This document shows, one piece after another, positions 34,568-43,600 of a DNA stretch of 64,000 bases. Position numbers and translations under genes: made by a program. The notes under the pieces were generated by a model. The model was not told where the DNA came from, made no database searches, and saw only the letters and a list, made by a program, of their open reading frames with translations. Location of the stretch: positions 26,844-90,843 of the forward strand of contig NZ_JAKKFI010000059.1 of NCBI RefSeq assembly GCF_022230955.1, read 5' to 3'. This DNA comes from Micromonospora cabrerizensis (GTDB lineage: Bacteria; Actinomycetota; Actinomycetes; Mycobacteriales; Micromonosporaceae). Within the stretch, counting starts at the first letter, position 1; every line of letters starts with the position of its first letter.

Positions 34568-35398
34568 GTGGACGAGCGGATCCGGCTGCGGCTGGACGTC
34601 TCGTACGACGGCACGGGCTTCTCCGGCTGGGCCGCCCAGCCGACGCGGCGCACCGTCGCGGGGGTGCTGGTCGAGACCCTGGGCCTCGTCCTCGGCGCCG
34701 GCACGGTCACCGGGCTGACCGTGGCCGGGCGGACCGACGCGGGGGTGCACGCCACCGGGCAGGTGTGCCACCTGGACCTTCCCGTCGACGTGTGGCGGGA
34801 GCACGAGGGGCGACTGCTGCGTCGGCTGGCCCGCCTGCTCCCCACCGACGTACGCGTACGGGCGATGACCGAGGTGCCGGCCGACTTCGACGCCCGGTTC
34901 TCGGCCACCTTCCGGCGCTACGAGTACCGGGTCACCGACGCGCCCTTCGGTGCGGAGCCGCTGCGTCGGCACGAGGTGCTGGCCTGGCCGAAGCCCCTGG
35001 ACCTGGCCGCGTTGAACGCCGCGGCGAGTGGTCTGGTCGGTGAACACGACTTCGCCGCGTACTGCCGGCGCAAGGAGAACGCGACCACGTTGCGCGAGGT
35101 GACCCGGCTGGACTGGCGTCGCGACCCGGACGGCATCCTGGTGGCCACCGTGCAGGCCGACGCGTTCTGCCAGGCGATGGTGCGCAGCCTGGTGGGGGCG
35201 ATGCTGGTGGCGGGCGACGGCCGCCGCCCGGTCGAGTGGCCCGGCAGCCTGCTCACCAGCGAGGCTCGCTCCAGTGAGGTGACCGTGGCCCCGGCGCGCG
35301 GGTTGACCCTGGTCGCGGTCGGCTACCCGGCCGACCCGGCCGACTATGCCCGCCGTGCCGATCTGACCCGCCGGCTGCGGGTCCCGATCGAGGGCTGA
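34568..35398 (+). CDS. truA: tRNA pseudouridine(38-40) synthase TruA
   Basis: TruA makes pseudouridine at positions 38-40 in the anticodon stem. The GTG at 34568 is chosen because AGGAGG (34556-34561) precedes it by 6 nt; an upstream in-frame GTG lies inside the terminator hairpin. The 276-residue protein has the catalytic AGRTDAGVHA motif with Asp57, and RRYEYRV near residue 117. The rplQ-truA order is standard. Confidence 0.95.
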   Translation: MDERIRLRLDVSYDGTGFSGWAAQPTRRTVAGVLVETLGLVLGAGTVTGLTVAGRTDAGVHATGQVCHLDLPVDVWREHEGRLLRRLARLLPTDVRVRAMTEVPADFDARFSATFRRYEYRVTDAPFGAEPLRRHEVLAWPKPLDLAALNAAASGLVGEHDFAAYCRRKENATTLREVTRLDWRRDPDGILVATVQADAFCQAMVRSLVGAMLVAGDGRRPVEWPGSLLTSEARSSEVTVAPARGLTLVAVGYPADPADYARRADLTRRLRVPIEG

Positions 35399-35420
35399 CC
35401 GTCGACGGCGGGCCGGTCAG
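35395..35420. terminator. Short hairpin between two convergent stop codons
   Basis: CTGACCG (35395-35401) pairs with CGGTCAG (35414-35420). The arms contain the TGA of truA and the opposite-strand TGA of the next gene, which are only 18 nt apart. It could act weakly in both directions. Confidence 0.3.
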
Positions 35421-36532
35421 TTGCCCGGCAGGTCGCCGTCGTCGGTGCTGCCGCCCTGGGTCCCGCTGCTGCCGGTCGGTGCCGCCGTCGGCTGTGCGGC
35501 GCTGCCGCCGTCGGCCCGCTGTTGCAGCACGCCCCGGCTGAGGTGCAGCTCGATCATGTCGAACAGGATCTCGCCGACCTTGGCGTCGCCCGCCTTGATC
35601 GCCGCTCCGTCCTTCTGGACCACCAGCGCGTACGCCAGGTAGTGGCCCCGCACCTGCCAGCCCACCCGCGCCGGGGCGCTGGCCAGCACGTCGGTGCCGT
35701 CGCCCTCGCCACCGGTGAGGCCACGGAACCGGCCCTGGCGCTCGTCGAGCAGCGGCCGGATCCGGTCCCGGGCCCGTTCCGCGCTGACCTTGTCGGTGAG
35801 GTTGAACAGGCCGGCGGTGACCAGGTGCTCCCCGTCGGGTGTGCGCAGCGTGGCCCGGACGATCTGGTTGCAGCCGAGTCGGACCAGCAGGTCGGCGACC
35901 TCGCCGGTGGCGGCGACGGCACAACTGGCGCTGGACTGGGTCTTGAGGACCTGGTAGCTCGGCTGGCCGCCGTTGAGCCTCAACTCCTTGCCGGGGAAGA
36001 GTTCCTTGGCGGTGAGCGGGGCCTGGTCGGTGTCCCGGGAGTCCAGGGTCAGCCGTTCCGGTGCGGCGGACGTCGGGGCGGCGTTCGGTTGGAACGTCGG
36101 GGTGGCCTGCGGTTGCTGGTCGCGGTTGTCGAGCAGCGCGGCGGCGCCCAGGCCGCACAGGGCGAGCAGCACCAGGACGGCTGCGCCGCCGATCAGCACC
36201 TGCCACAGTCGGCCGCCCCCGCGTCGGGCTGGTGGCTCTATCGGTGACGCCGACGTGTAGACCTGGCCGCGGGGCGTGGCGGGCGGCATCTCGGCACGGG
36301 TCGGCGGCGCCTCGGCACGAGTCGGCAGCGGCGGTGGCGGCGGCGACGACGGGAGCGAGAGTTGGTTCGCCCGGGGCAGCGACGGGGTGGGGAAGCGCGA
36401 CGGGGAGGGCCCGGCGGGCGGGGGCGGACCGGCGCCGAGCACCGACAGGTCGGACCCGGGCTCCGGGTACTCCTCGAAAGCGTCCTCATCGGACTCGTAC
36501 CGATACACCATGTCGCCCAGAGTAAGAGCCAT
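35417..36532 (-). CDS. Pro-rich membrane-anchored protein, function unknown
   Basis: The ATG at 36532 (after AAAAGGGA) gives 371 residues; the frame also runs upstream into the divergent gene without a better start. Residues 1-107 are a disordered Pro-rich cytoplasmic part. One membrane helix lies at about 110-134 (LWQVLIGGAAVLVLLALCGL). The extracellular part is a folded domain of about 190 residues with two cysteines (in SASCAVAA and LGCNQIV), followed by a Ser/Gly/Thr tail. No catalytic motif was recognised. It resembles actinobacterial serine-kinase-associated or lipoprotein-like surface proteins only in layout. It converges on truA and diverges from the methyltransferase gene. Confidence 0.75.
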   Translation of the reverse strand: MALTLGDMVYRYESDEDAFEEYPEPGSDLSVLGAGPPPPAGPSPSRFPTPSLPRANQLSLPSSPPPPPLPTRAEAPPTRAEMPPATPRGQVYTSASPIEPPARRGGGRLWQVLIGGAAVLVLLALCGLGAAALLDNRDQQPQATPTFQPNAAPTSAAPERLTLDSRDTDQAPLTAKELFPGKELRLNGGQPSYQVLKTQSSASCAVAATGEVADLLVRLGCNQIVRATLRTPDGEHLVTAGLFNLTDKVSAERARDRIRPLLDERQGRFRGLTGGEGDGTDVLASAPARVGWQVRGHYLAYALVVQKDGAAIKAGDAKVGEILFDMIELHLSRGVLQQRADGGSAAQPTAAPTGSSGTQGGSTDDGDLPGN

Positions 36533-36613
36533 TGTCCCTTTTGGGGATAATATCGGGGAAATGTGCGCGTAGCCCGTGTCAGGGCCGGCCCGGGCCGGTG
36601 CGAGAATTGCGGC

Positions 36614-37219
36614 GTGACCGGCGACCACTACTTCACCGCGCAGCCCGCCAGCGACGCCCCGGCGCGCGAGATCGAGTTCTCCGTCGCCGACCGCGACTAC
36701 CAGCTCGCCTCGGCCGGCGGGGTCTTCTCCGCCAGCCGGCTCGACCCGGGCACGGCCGTGCTCCTGCGCAAGGCCGAGCTGCCCGCCCCCGACACCAGCG
36801 GCGACCTGCTCGACCTGGGCTGCGGATTCGGGCCGATCAGCTGCGTGCTGGCCGACCTCGCGCCGACGAGCACCGTCTGGGCCGTCGACGTCAACGCCCG
36901 CGCCCGTGAGCTGACCGCCGCCAACGCGATCCGGATCGGCGCCGGCGACCGGGTTCGGGTCAGCGCCCCGGACGACGTGCCGGCGGACGTCTCGTTCGCC
37001 CAGATCTGGTCCAACCCGCCCATCCGGATCGGTAAGGACGGCCTGCACGACCTGCTGCTGCGGTGGCTGCCCCGGCTCGCGCCGGACGGTGTCGGCTGGC
37101 TGGTCGTCGCCCGGCACCTCGGCGGCGACTCCCTGCAACGCTGGCTCACCGAGCAGAGCTGGCAGGTGGAGCGGCACGCCAGCCAGAAGGGCTTCCGGGT
37201 GCTGCGGGTCACCCGGTAA
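36614..37219 (+). CDS. Class I SAM-dependent methyltransferase (RsmC-like)
   Basis: The GTG at 36614 gives 201 residues. The SAM-binding motif LLDLGCGFGPI is near residues 69-79 and IWSNPPIRIG near 132-141. The NPP motif marks methylation of amino groups on nucleobases, as in the RsmC/RlmG 16S or 23S rRNA guanine-N2 methyltransferases. The substrate is inferred from the family, not shown. The next gene (ABC-F) starts 41 nt downstream, so the two may be co-transcribed. Confidence 0.85.
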   Translation: MTGDHYFTAQPASDAPAREIEFSVADRDYQLASAGGVFSASRLDPGTAVLLRKAELPAPDTSGDLLDLGCGFGPISCVLADLAPTSTVWAVDVNARARELTAANAIRIGAGDRVRVSAPDDVPADVSFAQIWSNPPIRIGKDGLHDLLLRWLPRLAPDGVGWLVVARHLGGDSLQRWLTEQSWQVERHASQKGFRVLRVTR

Positions 37220-37260
37220 TTGGATATACCCTGCGCCCCTCGCTGGGGCAGGATCCCCGC

Positions 37261-38940
37261 GTGGGATACGTGGACGTGGCAGGGGTCGGGCACATCCTGC
37301 CCGACGGCAGGGAACTCTTCGCCGACGTGTCGTTCCGGGTCGGGGAGGGCGCCAAGGTCGCCCTGGTCGGCCCGAACGGCGCGGGGAAGACGACGCTGTT
37401 GCGGATGGTCGCCGGTGACCTTCCCGTGCGCAGCGGGGTCGTCGCGCGGGCCGGCGGGCTGGGCGTGATGCGCCAGTTCATCGGCATGATCGGGGATGAG
37501 TCGACGCTCGCCGACCTGGCGTTGTCACTGGCCCCGCCCGCGCTGCGCGACGCCGGCCGCCGGCTCGGTGAGACCGAGGCGGCCATGCGGGCGGCCGAGG
37601 CCCACGGCAAGTTCAGCAACGCCGCGGGCAAGGCCCAGTTGGCGTACGCCGACGCGCTCGGCGCCTGGGGCGAGGCCGGCGGGTACGACGCCGAGGTGCT
37701 CTTCGACACCGTCGCGACGATCGTGCTCGGCCTGCCGTGGGAAACCGTGCGGGACCGGCCGGTGCGCACCCTCTCCGGTGGGCAGCAGAAGCGCTTCGCG
37801 TTGGAGCTGCTGCTGCGGGGCCCCGACGAGGTGCTGCTGCTCGACGAGCCGGACAACTTCCTCGACGTGCCCGGCAAGCGCTGGCTGGAGGCGCGGCTGC
37901 GCGAGTCGACCAAGTCGGTGCTCTACGTCTCGCACGACCGCGAGTTGCTGGCGCAGAGCGCCGACCGGGTGGTCGCCGTCGAGGGCGGCAGCGCCTGGGT
38001 GCACCCGGGTGGCTTCGCCAGTTGGCACTCGGCCCGGGTGGCCCGGCACGCCCGCCTCGACGAGCTGCGTCGTCGCTGGGACGAGGAGCACCAGAAGCTG
38101 CGCGAGCTGATGCTGATGTACAAGCAGAAGGCCGCGTACAACGACGGGTTGGCCTCGCGCTACCAGGCCGCGCAGACCCGGCTGCGCAAGTTCGAGGAGG
38201 CCGGGCCGCCGCCCGTACCGCCGAAGGACCAGGACATCCGGATGCGGCTCAGCGGCGGGCGGACCGGCAAGCGTGCGGTCATCTGCGAGCAGCTTGAGCT
38301 CGACGGCCTGACCTTCCCCTTCGACCTGGAGATCTGGTACGGCGACCGGGTGGCGGTGCTCGGTGCCAACGGCAGCGGCAAGTCGCACTTCCTGCGGTTG
38401 CTGGCCCGGGGCGGCACCGACCCCGACCCGGCGAACGGGCCGGTCGACGGGGCGGGCGCGCTCGCACCGGTGGCGCACGACGGCACGGCACGGCTGGGCG
38501 CCCGGGTTCGTCCCGGTCACTTCTCCCAGACCCACGACCGGCCGGAGCTGATGTCGAAGACGCTGGTCGAGATCCTCTGGCGGGGTGACGAGCACCGCAC
38601 CGGGATGGACCGGCACACGGCGATGGGGGTGCTCAGCCGCTACGAGTTGGCCGCACAGGGCGACCAGCGCTTCGGCACGCTGTCCGGCGGGCAGCAGGCC
38701 CGTTTCCTGGTGCTGCTGCTGGAGCTGTCCGGGGCGACCCTGCTGCTGCTCGACGAACCGACCGACAACCTCGACCTGGCCAGCGCGGAGGCGCTGGAGG
38801 CGGGCCTGAACGCGTTCGACGGGACGGTGATCGCCGTGACCCACGACCGTTGGTTCACCCGGTCCTTCGACCGGTTCGTGCTGTTCCGGGGCGACAACGA
38901 GGTGGTGGAGACCCCGGAGCCGGTCTGGGACGTGGGCTGA
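37261..38940 (+). CDS. ABC-F family ATP-binding protein
   Basis: ABC-F proteins are soluble tandem ATPases that act on the ribosome as translation factors or antibiotic-resistance proteins. The GTG at 37261 gives 559 residues. Domain 1 has Walker A GPNGAGKTT (residues 37-45), signature LSGGQQ and LLLDEPDNF. A charged linker (about 250-320) is followed by domain 2 with GANGSGKSH, LSGGQQ and LLLDEPTDN. The His after GSGKS is unusual for Walker A, where Thr is common. There are no membrane segments. A small leader hairpin (CTGC-GCCCC/GGGGCAG, about 37231-37251) lies before the start; several resistance ABC-F genes are controlled by attenuation, but here that is only a possibility. Confidence 0.92.
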   Translation: MGYVDVAGVGHILPDGRELFADVSFRVGEGAKVALVGPNGAGKTTLLRMVAGDLPVRSGVVARAGGLGVMRQFIGMIGDESTLADLALSLAPPALRDAGRRLGETEAAMRAAEAHGKFSNAAGKAQLAYADALGAWGEAGGYDAEVLFDTVATIVLGLPWETVRDRPVRTLSGGQQKRFALELLLRGPDEVLLLDEPDNFLDVPGKRWLEARLRESTKSVLYVSHDRELLAQSADRVVAVEGGSAWVHPGGFASWHSARVARHARLDELRRRWDEEHQKLRELMLMYKQKAAYNDGLASRYQAAQTRLRKFEEAGPPPVPPKDQDIRMRLSGGRTGKRAVICEQLELDGLTFPFDLEIWYGDRVAVLGANGSGKSHFLRLLARGGTDPDPANGPVDGAGALAPVAHDGTARLGARVRPGHFSQTHDRPELMSKTLVEILWRGDEHRTGMDRHTAMGVLSRYELAAQGDQRFGTLSGGQQARFLVLLLELSGATLLLLDEPTDNLDLASAEALEAGLNAFDGTVIAVTHDRWFTRSFDRFVLFRGDNEVVETPEPVWDVG

Positions 38941-38985
38941 GCGGTCCCCGGGCCCGCTGCGCCCGGCCGGCATAGGGTGGATCTC

Positions 38986-39939
38986 GTGACTGAGATGACC
39001 TATCGCCGGCTGGGCGACTCCGGGCTCGTGGTGTCCGTGGTCGGCATCGGCTGCAACAACTTCGGCCGAAAGCTCGACCTCGACGGCACGCGCGCGGTGG
39101 TGGATGCCGCCCTGGACGCCGGGATCACCCTCTTCGACACCGCCGACATCTACGGCGAGCCGCAGGGCGCCTCCGAGGAACTGCTCGGGCAGGCGCTCAA
39201 GGGGCGCCGGGACGACGTGGTGGTAGCCACCAAGTTCGGCATGGACATGTTCGGCCTCAACGGGCCGGACTTCGGTGCCCGGGGTTCGCGGCGCTACATC
39301 GCCCGCGCCGTGGAGGCGTCGCTGCGCCGGCTCGGCACGGACCACATCGACCTCTACCAGATGCACGAGCCCGACCCGGGCACCCCGATCGACGAGACCC
39401 TCGCCGCGCTGGACGACCTGGTCCGCGACGGCAAGGTGCGTTACCTGGGCAACTCCAACTTCGCCGGCTGGCAGATCGCCGACGCGGACTGGGTCGCGTC
39501 GTCCAACGGTCGGGCCCGCTTCGTCAGCGCGCAGAACCACTACAGCCTGCTGGAGCGCTCGGTGGAGACCGAGGTGATCCCGGCCTGCGAGCGGTTCGGC
39601 CTCGGCATGCTGCCGTTCTTCCCGCTCGCCAACGGCCTGCTCACGGGCAAGTACAAGCGGGAGGCCCAGCCGCCGGCCGGCAGCCGGCTCTCCGGTGGTG
39701 GCCGGTACGCGGAGCGGCTCGCCGCAGCCGACTGGGACACCATCGAGGCGATCGAGGCGTACGCGGCCGAGCGGGGTCTGAGCGTGCTCCAGGTGGCGAT
39801 CGGCGGGCTGGCCGCCCAGCCAGCGGTGACCTCGGTGATCGCCGGTGCCACCACGCCCGAGCAGGTGGCGGCCAACGCCGCCGCCGGCACCTGGGAGCCC
39901 AGCGACGAGGATCTGGCGGCGCTGCGCGCCATCCTCTGA
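38986..39939 (+). CDS. Aldo/keto reductase
   Basis: This is an NADPH-dependent oxidoreductase of the TIM-barrel AKR superfamily; the substrate is unknown. The tetrad is visible: Asp and Tyr in LFDTADIYGEPQGAS, Lys in VVATKFGMD and His in YQMHEPDPG. NADPH-binding segments (SVIAGATTPEQVAANAAA) are near the C-terminus. Three in-frame starts exist (GTG 38977, GTG 38986 and ATG 38995). GTG 38986 is preferred because TAGGGT at 38973-38978 is 7 nt upstream, consistent with a leaderless transcript. The product is 317 residues. Confidence 0.9.
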   Translation: MTEMTYRRLGDSGLVVSVVGIGCNNFGRKLDLDGTRAVVDAALDAGITLFDTADIYGEPQGASEELLGQALKGRRDDVVVATKFGMDMFGLNGPDFGARGSRRYIARAVEASLRRLGTDHIDLYQMHEPDPGTPIDETLAALDDLVRDGKVRYLGNSNFAGWQIADADWVASSNGRARFVSAQNHYSLLERSVETEVIPACERFGLGMLPFFPLANGLLTGKYKREAQPPAGSRLSGGGRYAERLAAADWDTIEAIEAYAAERGLSVLQVAIGGLAAQPAVTSVIAGATTPEQVAANAAAGTWEPSDEDLAALRAIL

Positions 39940-39962
39940 GCGGCTCGGCGCCAGCCGGCCCG

Positions 39963-40039
39963 TGATCCACTCGCGTTCCCTGAAGTCGGGGTGTCCCGGT
40001 TGCCACGACACCCCGACTTCAGGAACGTCGAGTCGGTCA
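39963..40039. repeat. 77-nt palindromic repeat, family B copy 1
   Basis: The terminal arms (TGATCCACTCGCGTTCC and its partner) and inner arms (TGAAGTCGGGGTGTC with GACACCCCGACTTCA) make an almost complete hairpin. It has the same length and ends as 52861-52937 and 60574-60650. It fills most of the gap between two convergent genes and covers the stop codon of the minus-strand one, where it may also act as a terminator. Confidence 0.8.
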
Positions 40040-40576
40040 GTCGTTCTGCGTGTCGCTGCGGCGGCGGCCGAACAGCATGGCCACCCCCATCGCCGCGGCG
40101 ACGAGCACGAGGCCGGCCGCCGCGAACGGCCACCAGCCGGCACCCGCCCCGCGCTCTCCGTCGGTGGACCTGGTCACCGCGACCGGTGCGGGCACCGGCG
40201 GGGACTGCGCCGCCCGGGCCTGCACCGTGGCGGTGGCCTTGCCCGGCAGCGGAGCGGGGGAGTCCACCGCCACCTTCCACGTGCCGGTGGAGAGCACCGG
40301 GCCGCTGCTGTAGAAGCCCTGCCCCTCGGGTTGTGGCTCCAGCTGGACCGGCCCGACCTTCTGCCCGTCCGGGCCGGTCGCGGTGAGGACCAACCGCACC
40401 ACCCGGTCCAGTCGGCGGCCGTCGGCGTAGAGGGCCTGGATGGTGACTCCCTGAGCCCCGTCACCGGCCACCGTCAGTTTGAGTTTGTCGGCCTGAGCGG
40501 CCGCCGGGGCAGCGGAGAACAGGCTCAGGGCCAGCCCGACGAGAACGGCGGCCACCACCTTGCGGATACCCGTCAC
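40037..40576 (-). CDS. Secreted protein with C-terminal membrane anchor
   Basis: The GTG at 40576 is preferred because GAGGAG (40588-40583 on the minus strand) is 6 nt upstream; an ATG at 40582 is immediately next to that site. The 179-residue protein has a signal peptide (IRKVVAAVLVGLALSLFSAA, cleavage after about residue 27), a beta-rich extracellular domain with a TGTWKVAV stretch reminiscent of FixH/YtkA or CopC-like folds, and a C-terminal helix (about 144-164) followed by GRRRS. The fold suggestion is weak. It lies downstream of the large secreted protein, separated by a strong hairpin. Confidence 0.7.
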   Translation of the reverse strand: MTGIRKVVAAVLVGLALSLFSAAPAAAQADKLKLTVAGDGAQGVTIQALYADGRRLDRVVRLVLTATGPDGQKVGPVQLEPQPEGQGFYSSGPVLSTGTWKVAVDSPAPLPGKATATVQARAAQSPPVPAPVAVTRSTDGERGAGAGWWPFAAAGLVLVAAAMGVAMLFGRRRSDTQND

Positions 40577-40601
40577 GGACATCTCCTCACTACCTACGAG
40601 G

Positions 40602-40641
40602 GAGGCCCCTCCCCGACGCCGTGACGTCGGGGAGGGGCCTC
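40602..40641 (-). terminator. Terminator of the large secreted-protein gene
   Basis: A perfect 17-bp stem (40602-40618 with 40625-40641) closes a 6-nt loop and begins 6 nt after the stop of the minus-strand gene. It has no U tract. It separates that gene from the small anchored protein downstream. Confidence 0.7.
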
Positions 40642-40647
40642 GTCGGA

Positions 40648-43600
40648 TCAGAGCTGGCGACCGGGTGCGAGCCGGGTGGCATCCTCACCCAGGCGTCCGG
40701 TGCCCTTGACCGGAGCGCCGTCGTTCGCCTTCACCCCGGCCTTGCTGGCCGCGCCGCCGAGCCGGACGATCATGGCGTCGGCGTCCCGGATCAGGACGTC
40801 CCGGATCTCCGCCTCGGCCACCAGGGTGGCGTCGGCGGCCAGGGTACGGAAGGCGGTCAACTGCTTGATCGCCTTGCTGTCGTTGCCGGCTGCCTCGGCC
40901 TGACGGGCCGCGTCCAACTTCGCCGTCAACTGCTTGTGCGCCTTGGCCGAGAGCCGACCCGTCGCCTTGAACCGGTCCAGCAGGCCCTGCATGTCCCGGA
41001 ACGAGGTGGTGACGAAGAACCGGACCGCCGAGGTGGTCTGGTTGCCCGCCTTGTCGGTCGCGGTCACGGTCAGCTCGTGCAGGCCGAGCGGCAGCTCGTA
41101 CATGGCCTGGAGAGTGCCGCTGGCGTACGCCTTGCCGTCCAACTGGCCGACCACGGTCGCGATGCCCGAGGTCGGGTCGACGGCCTGCCAGGACACCCGA
41201 ACGTCCTGGCTGTCACCGTAGAGCTGGCCGTCCGCGATACCGGACACCAGCAGCGTCGGCTTCGTGCCGTCGATGCGCAGCACCGCCGACTTGAGCGTCT
41301 CGGCGTTGCCCGCCTTGTCGGTCGAGCGGAACAGCAGCTCGTGCTGCCCGTCACCGGTCACCTCGACCGGCGTCGTGTACGGCGTCCACGCGCCACCGTC
41401 CAGGGACCACTCCACCGTCTTGACGCCGGAACCGGCGTCGGTCGAGGCCAGCACGACCGGGATCGTCCCGTTGTGCCAGCCGGCGTCGTTCGCCGGAGCG
41501 AACGTCGCCGAGGTCACCGGCGCGGTGGCGTCGATCTTGACCGAGACGGTCTTCGTCGACTCCACGTTGCCGGCCTTGTCGGTCGAGCGGAACCGCAGCT
41601 CGTGCTCGCCGTCGCCGCTGACCGCCACCGGTGCGGTGTAGGCCGTCCAGGTGGTGGCCCCGTCCAACTGGTACTCGGTGCTGGCGAGCCCGCTACCGCC
41701 GGTCTCGTCGGCGCCGGTGAGCGTGACCGTCACCGGCTCGGTGTACCACCCGTCGGTCGGGGTGCCGGAAACCGCCGCCGTGGTGACCGGAGCGGTCTCG
41801 TCGGCGACCTTCGTGCTCAACCGGAAGTAGTCGAACGAGGCGGTCTTCGACGCCGTCTGTGCGGCGCCGAGGGTGAACAGCCCGACCTTCGGGGTGGCGC
41901 CCACCGCGCTGTTGGTCAGCGTGGTCAAGGCCGTCCAGGTCGTTCCGTCCGCCGAGTACGACGCGGTGAACGTGTCGCCCGTGCGGGCCAGCCGCAGGTG
42001 CCACACCGCCGAGGTCAGGCTGGCCGCCTCGGGCTGCGGGTTCTGGACCGCCCCGGCGATCTCGCTGCGGAACTCGATCCGCCGCGTCACCGCCTGGCCG
42101 GCCTGGTTGTCCGCGATGAAGTCGAACTTCACATAGTTGTCGTCGTCGGCCTGCACGAGCAGACCGGCCTGCTGGTACTGCTCGTTCAGCAGACTGCCGT
42201 CGACCTTCGTCTCCAGGGTCCAGTCGCCGGACGGCGCGGTCTGGAGGATGAAGTTCTTCGGCCCGGTGTTGTCGGTGCCGTAGATGTCACCGTTGGGCAC
42301 GTCGATCCGCAGTGCGCCCTCGGTGACCCGGTAACCGCTCGGGTCCTCCCGCGTGATGGCGTCCCACCGGCACTTGTCCAACGTGGAACCGGTGAACTCG
42401 TCCGACGGGTCGACCGGGCCGGCCGGGGCGTCCGGCGTGACCTGGAACGAGTCGAACGCGGCGTCGACAACCGGCGCCTCGGTGCCTCCGTTGAGCGCGA
42501 AGACCCCGATCCGCGGGTTGGTGATGCCCTCGAGCGCGGCCGAACGACCGACCGGGGTGAAGGTCTGCCCGTCGCCCGAGGCGGACGCGGTCAGGTTCGT
42601 CCCGTCGCTGGTGATCCGCAGGTACACGGTGTCACCCGCCGGTGCGTTGGTGGCGTCGGCGGCCTCGTTGCGAGGCGTGGCCGCAGCCTCCCGGATGAAC
42701 TCCACCCGCCGGCTGCCGTTGTACAGCAGGTCCACCTTGGCGTAGTTGTCGTCGTCGCCGTACACCAGAAGGCCGGCCTGCTGGTAGTTGGCCGTCACCG
42801 GCAGGGTGACCTTGGTGGTCATCTCCCACGCGCCGGTCGGGGCCGCCTGGAGCACCAGGTTGGTGGCGTCGTTGCGAGCACCGTAGAGGTCACCCACGCC
42901 GGTGGGCAGCCGCAGTGCGCCGCCACTCTGCGAGTAGAGCTGGTTCTCCCGGATCACGCTGGTCCAGCGGGCCTTGTCGAGGCTGTTGCCGTTGAAGTCG
43001 TCCGAACGCGCCCCGAAGCAGGACGTGTCCGGAGCGTCGACCCGCACCGGCACCGTGGCGTACGACTTGGCGCCCTTGCTGTCGGTCACCGTGAGGGTGG
43101 CCGTGAAGGTGCCCGCGCTGGTGTAGGTGTGGCTGGCGTCCAGGGTGGTCGCCGAGCCTCCGTCACCGAAGTCCCAGGCGTACGTCAGCGGGGTGTCGCC
43201 CTCGGCGTCGGTGGCCGTGCCGTCGAAGGCGACGGTGACCGGTGCGGTGCCGGTGGCCGGGGTGGCCGTGGCACTGACCTGCGGCGGCGCGTTCTCCGTG
43301 ACGCCGCGGCCGACGAAGTCCATCCAGTTGACGTTGAACAGCGAGCCGCTGCCGCCGTTCGGGTCGCGGGCCAGGAAGTACAGCGAGCCGCTCGCGGCAC
43401 CGGTGACCGGCGCGCTCACGTCCGTGTACGTCTGCCAACCACCGGTCGACGGCACGACGGCCGTGGCGACCACCGGCCCGTCAACCGCACCCGCACGGAC
43501 CTCGATCCGACCGCCGGCGCCTGCCGAGGCGGCCCGGAACCGGATCTCGGTGATGTTGGTCAGGTCCGCCGGAGCGACCGACCACCAGTCACCGTCCTCG

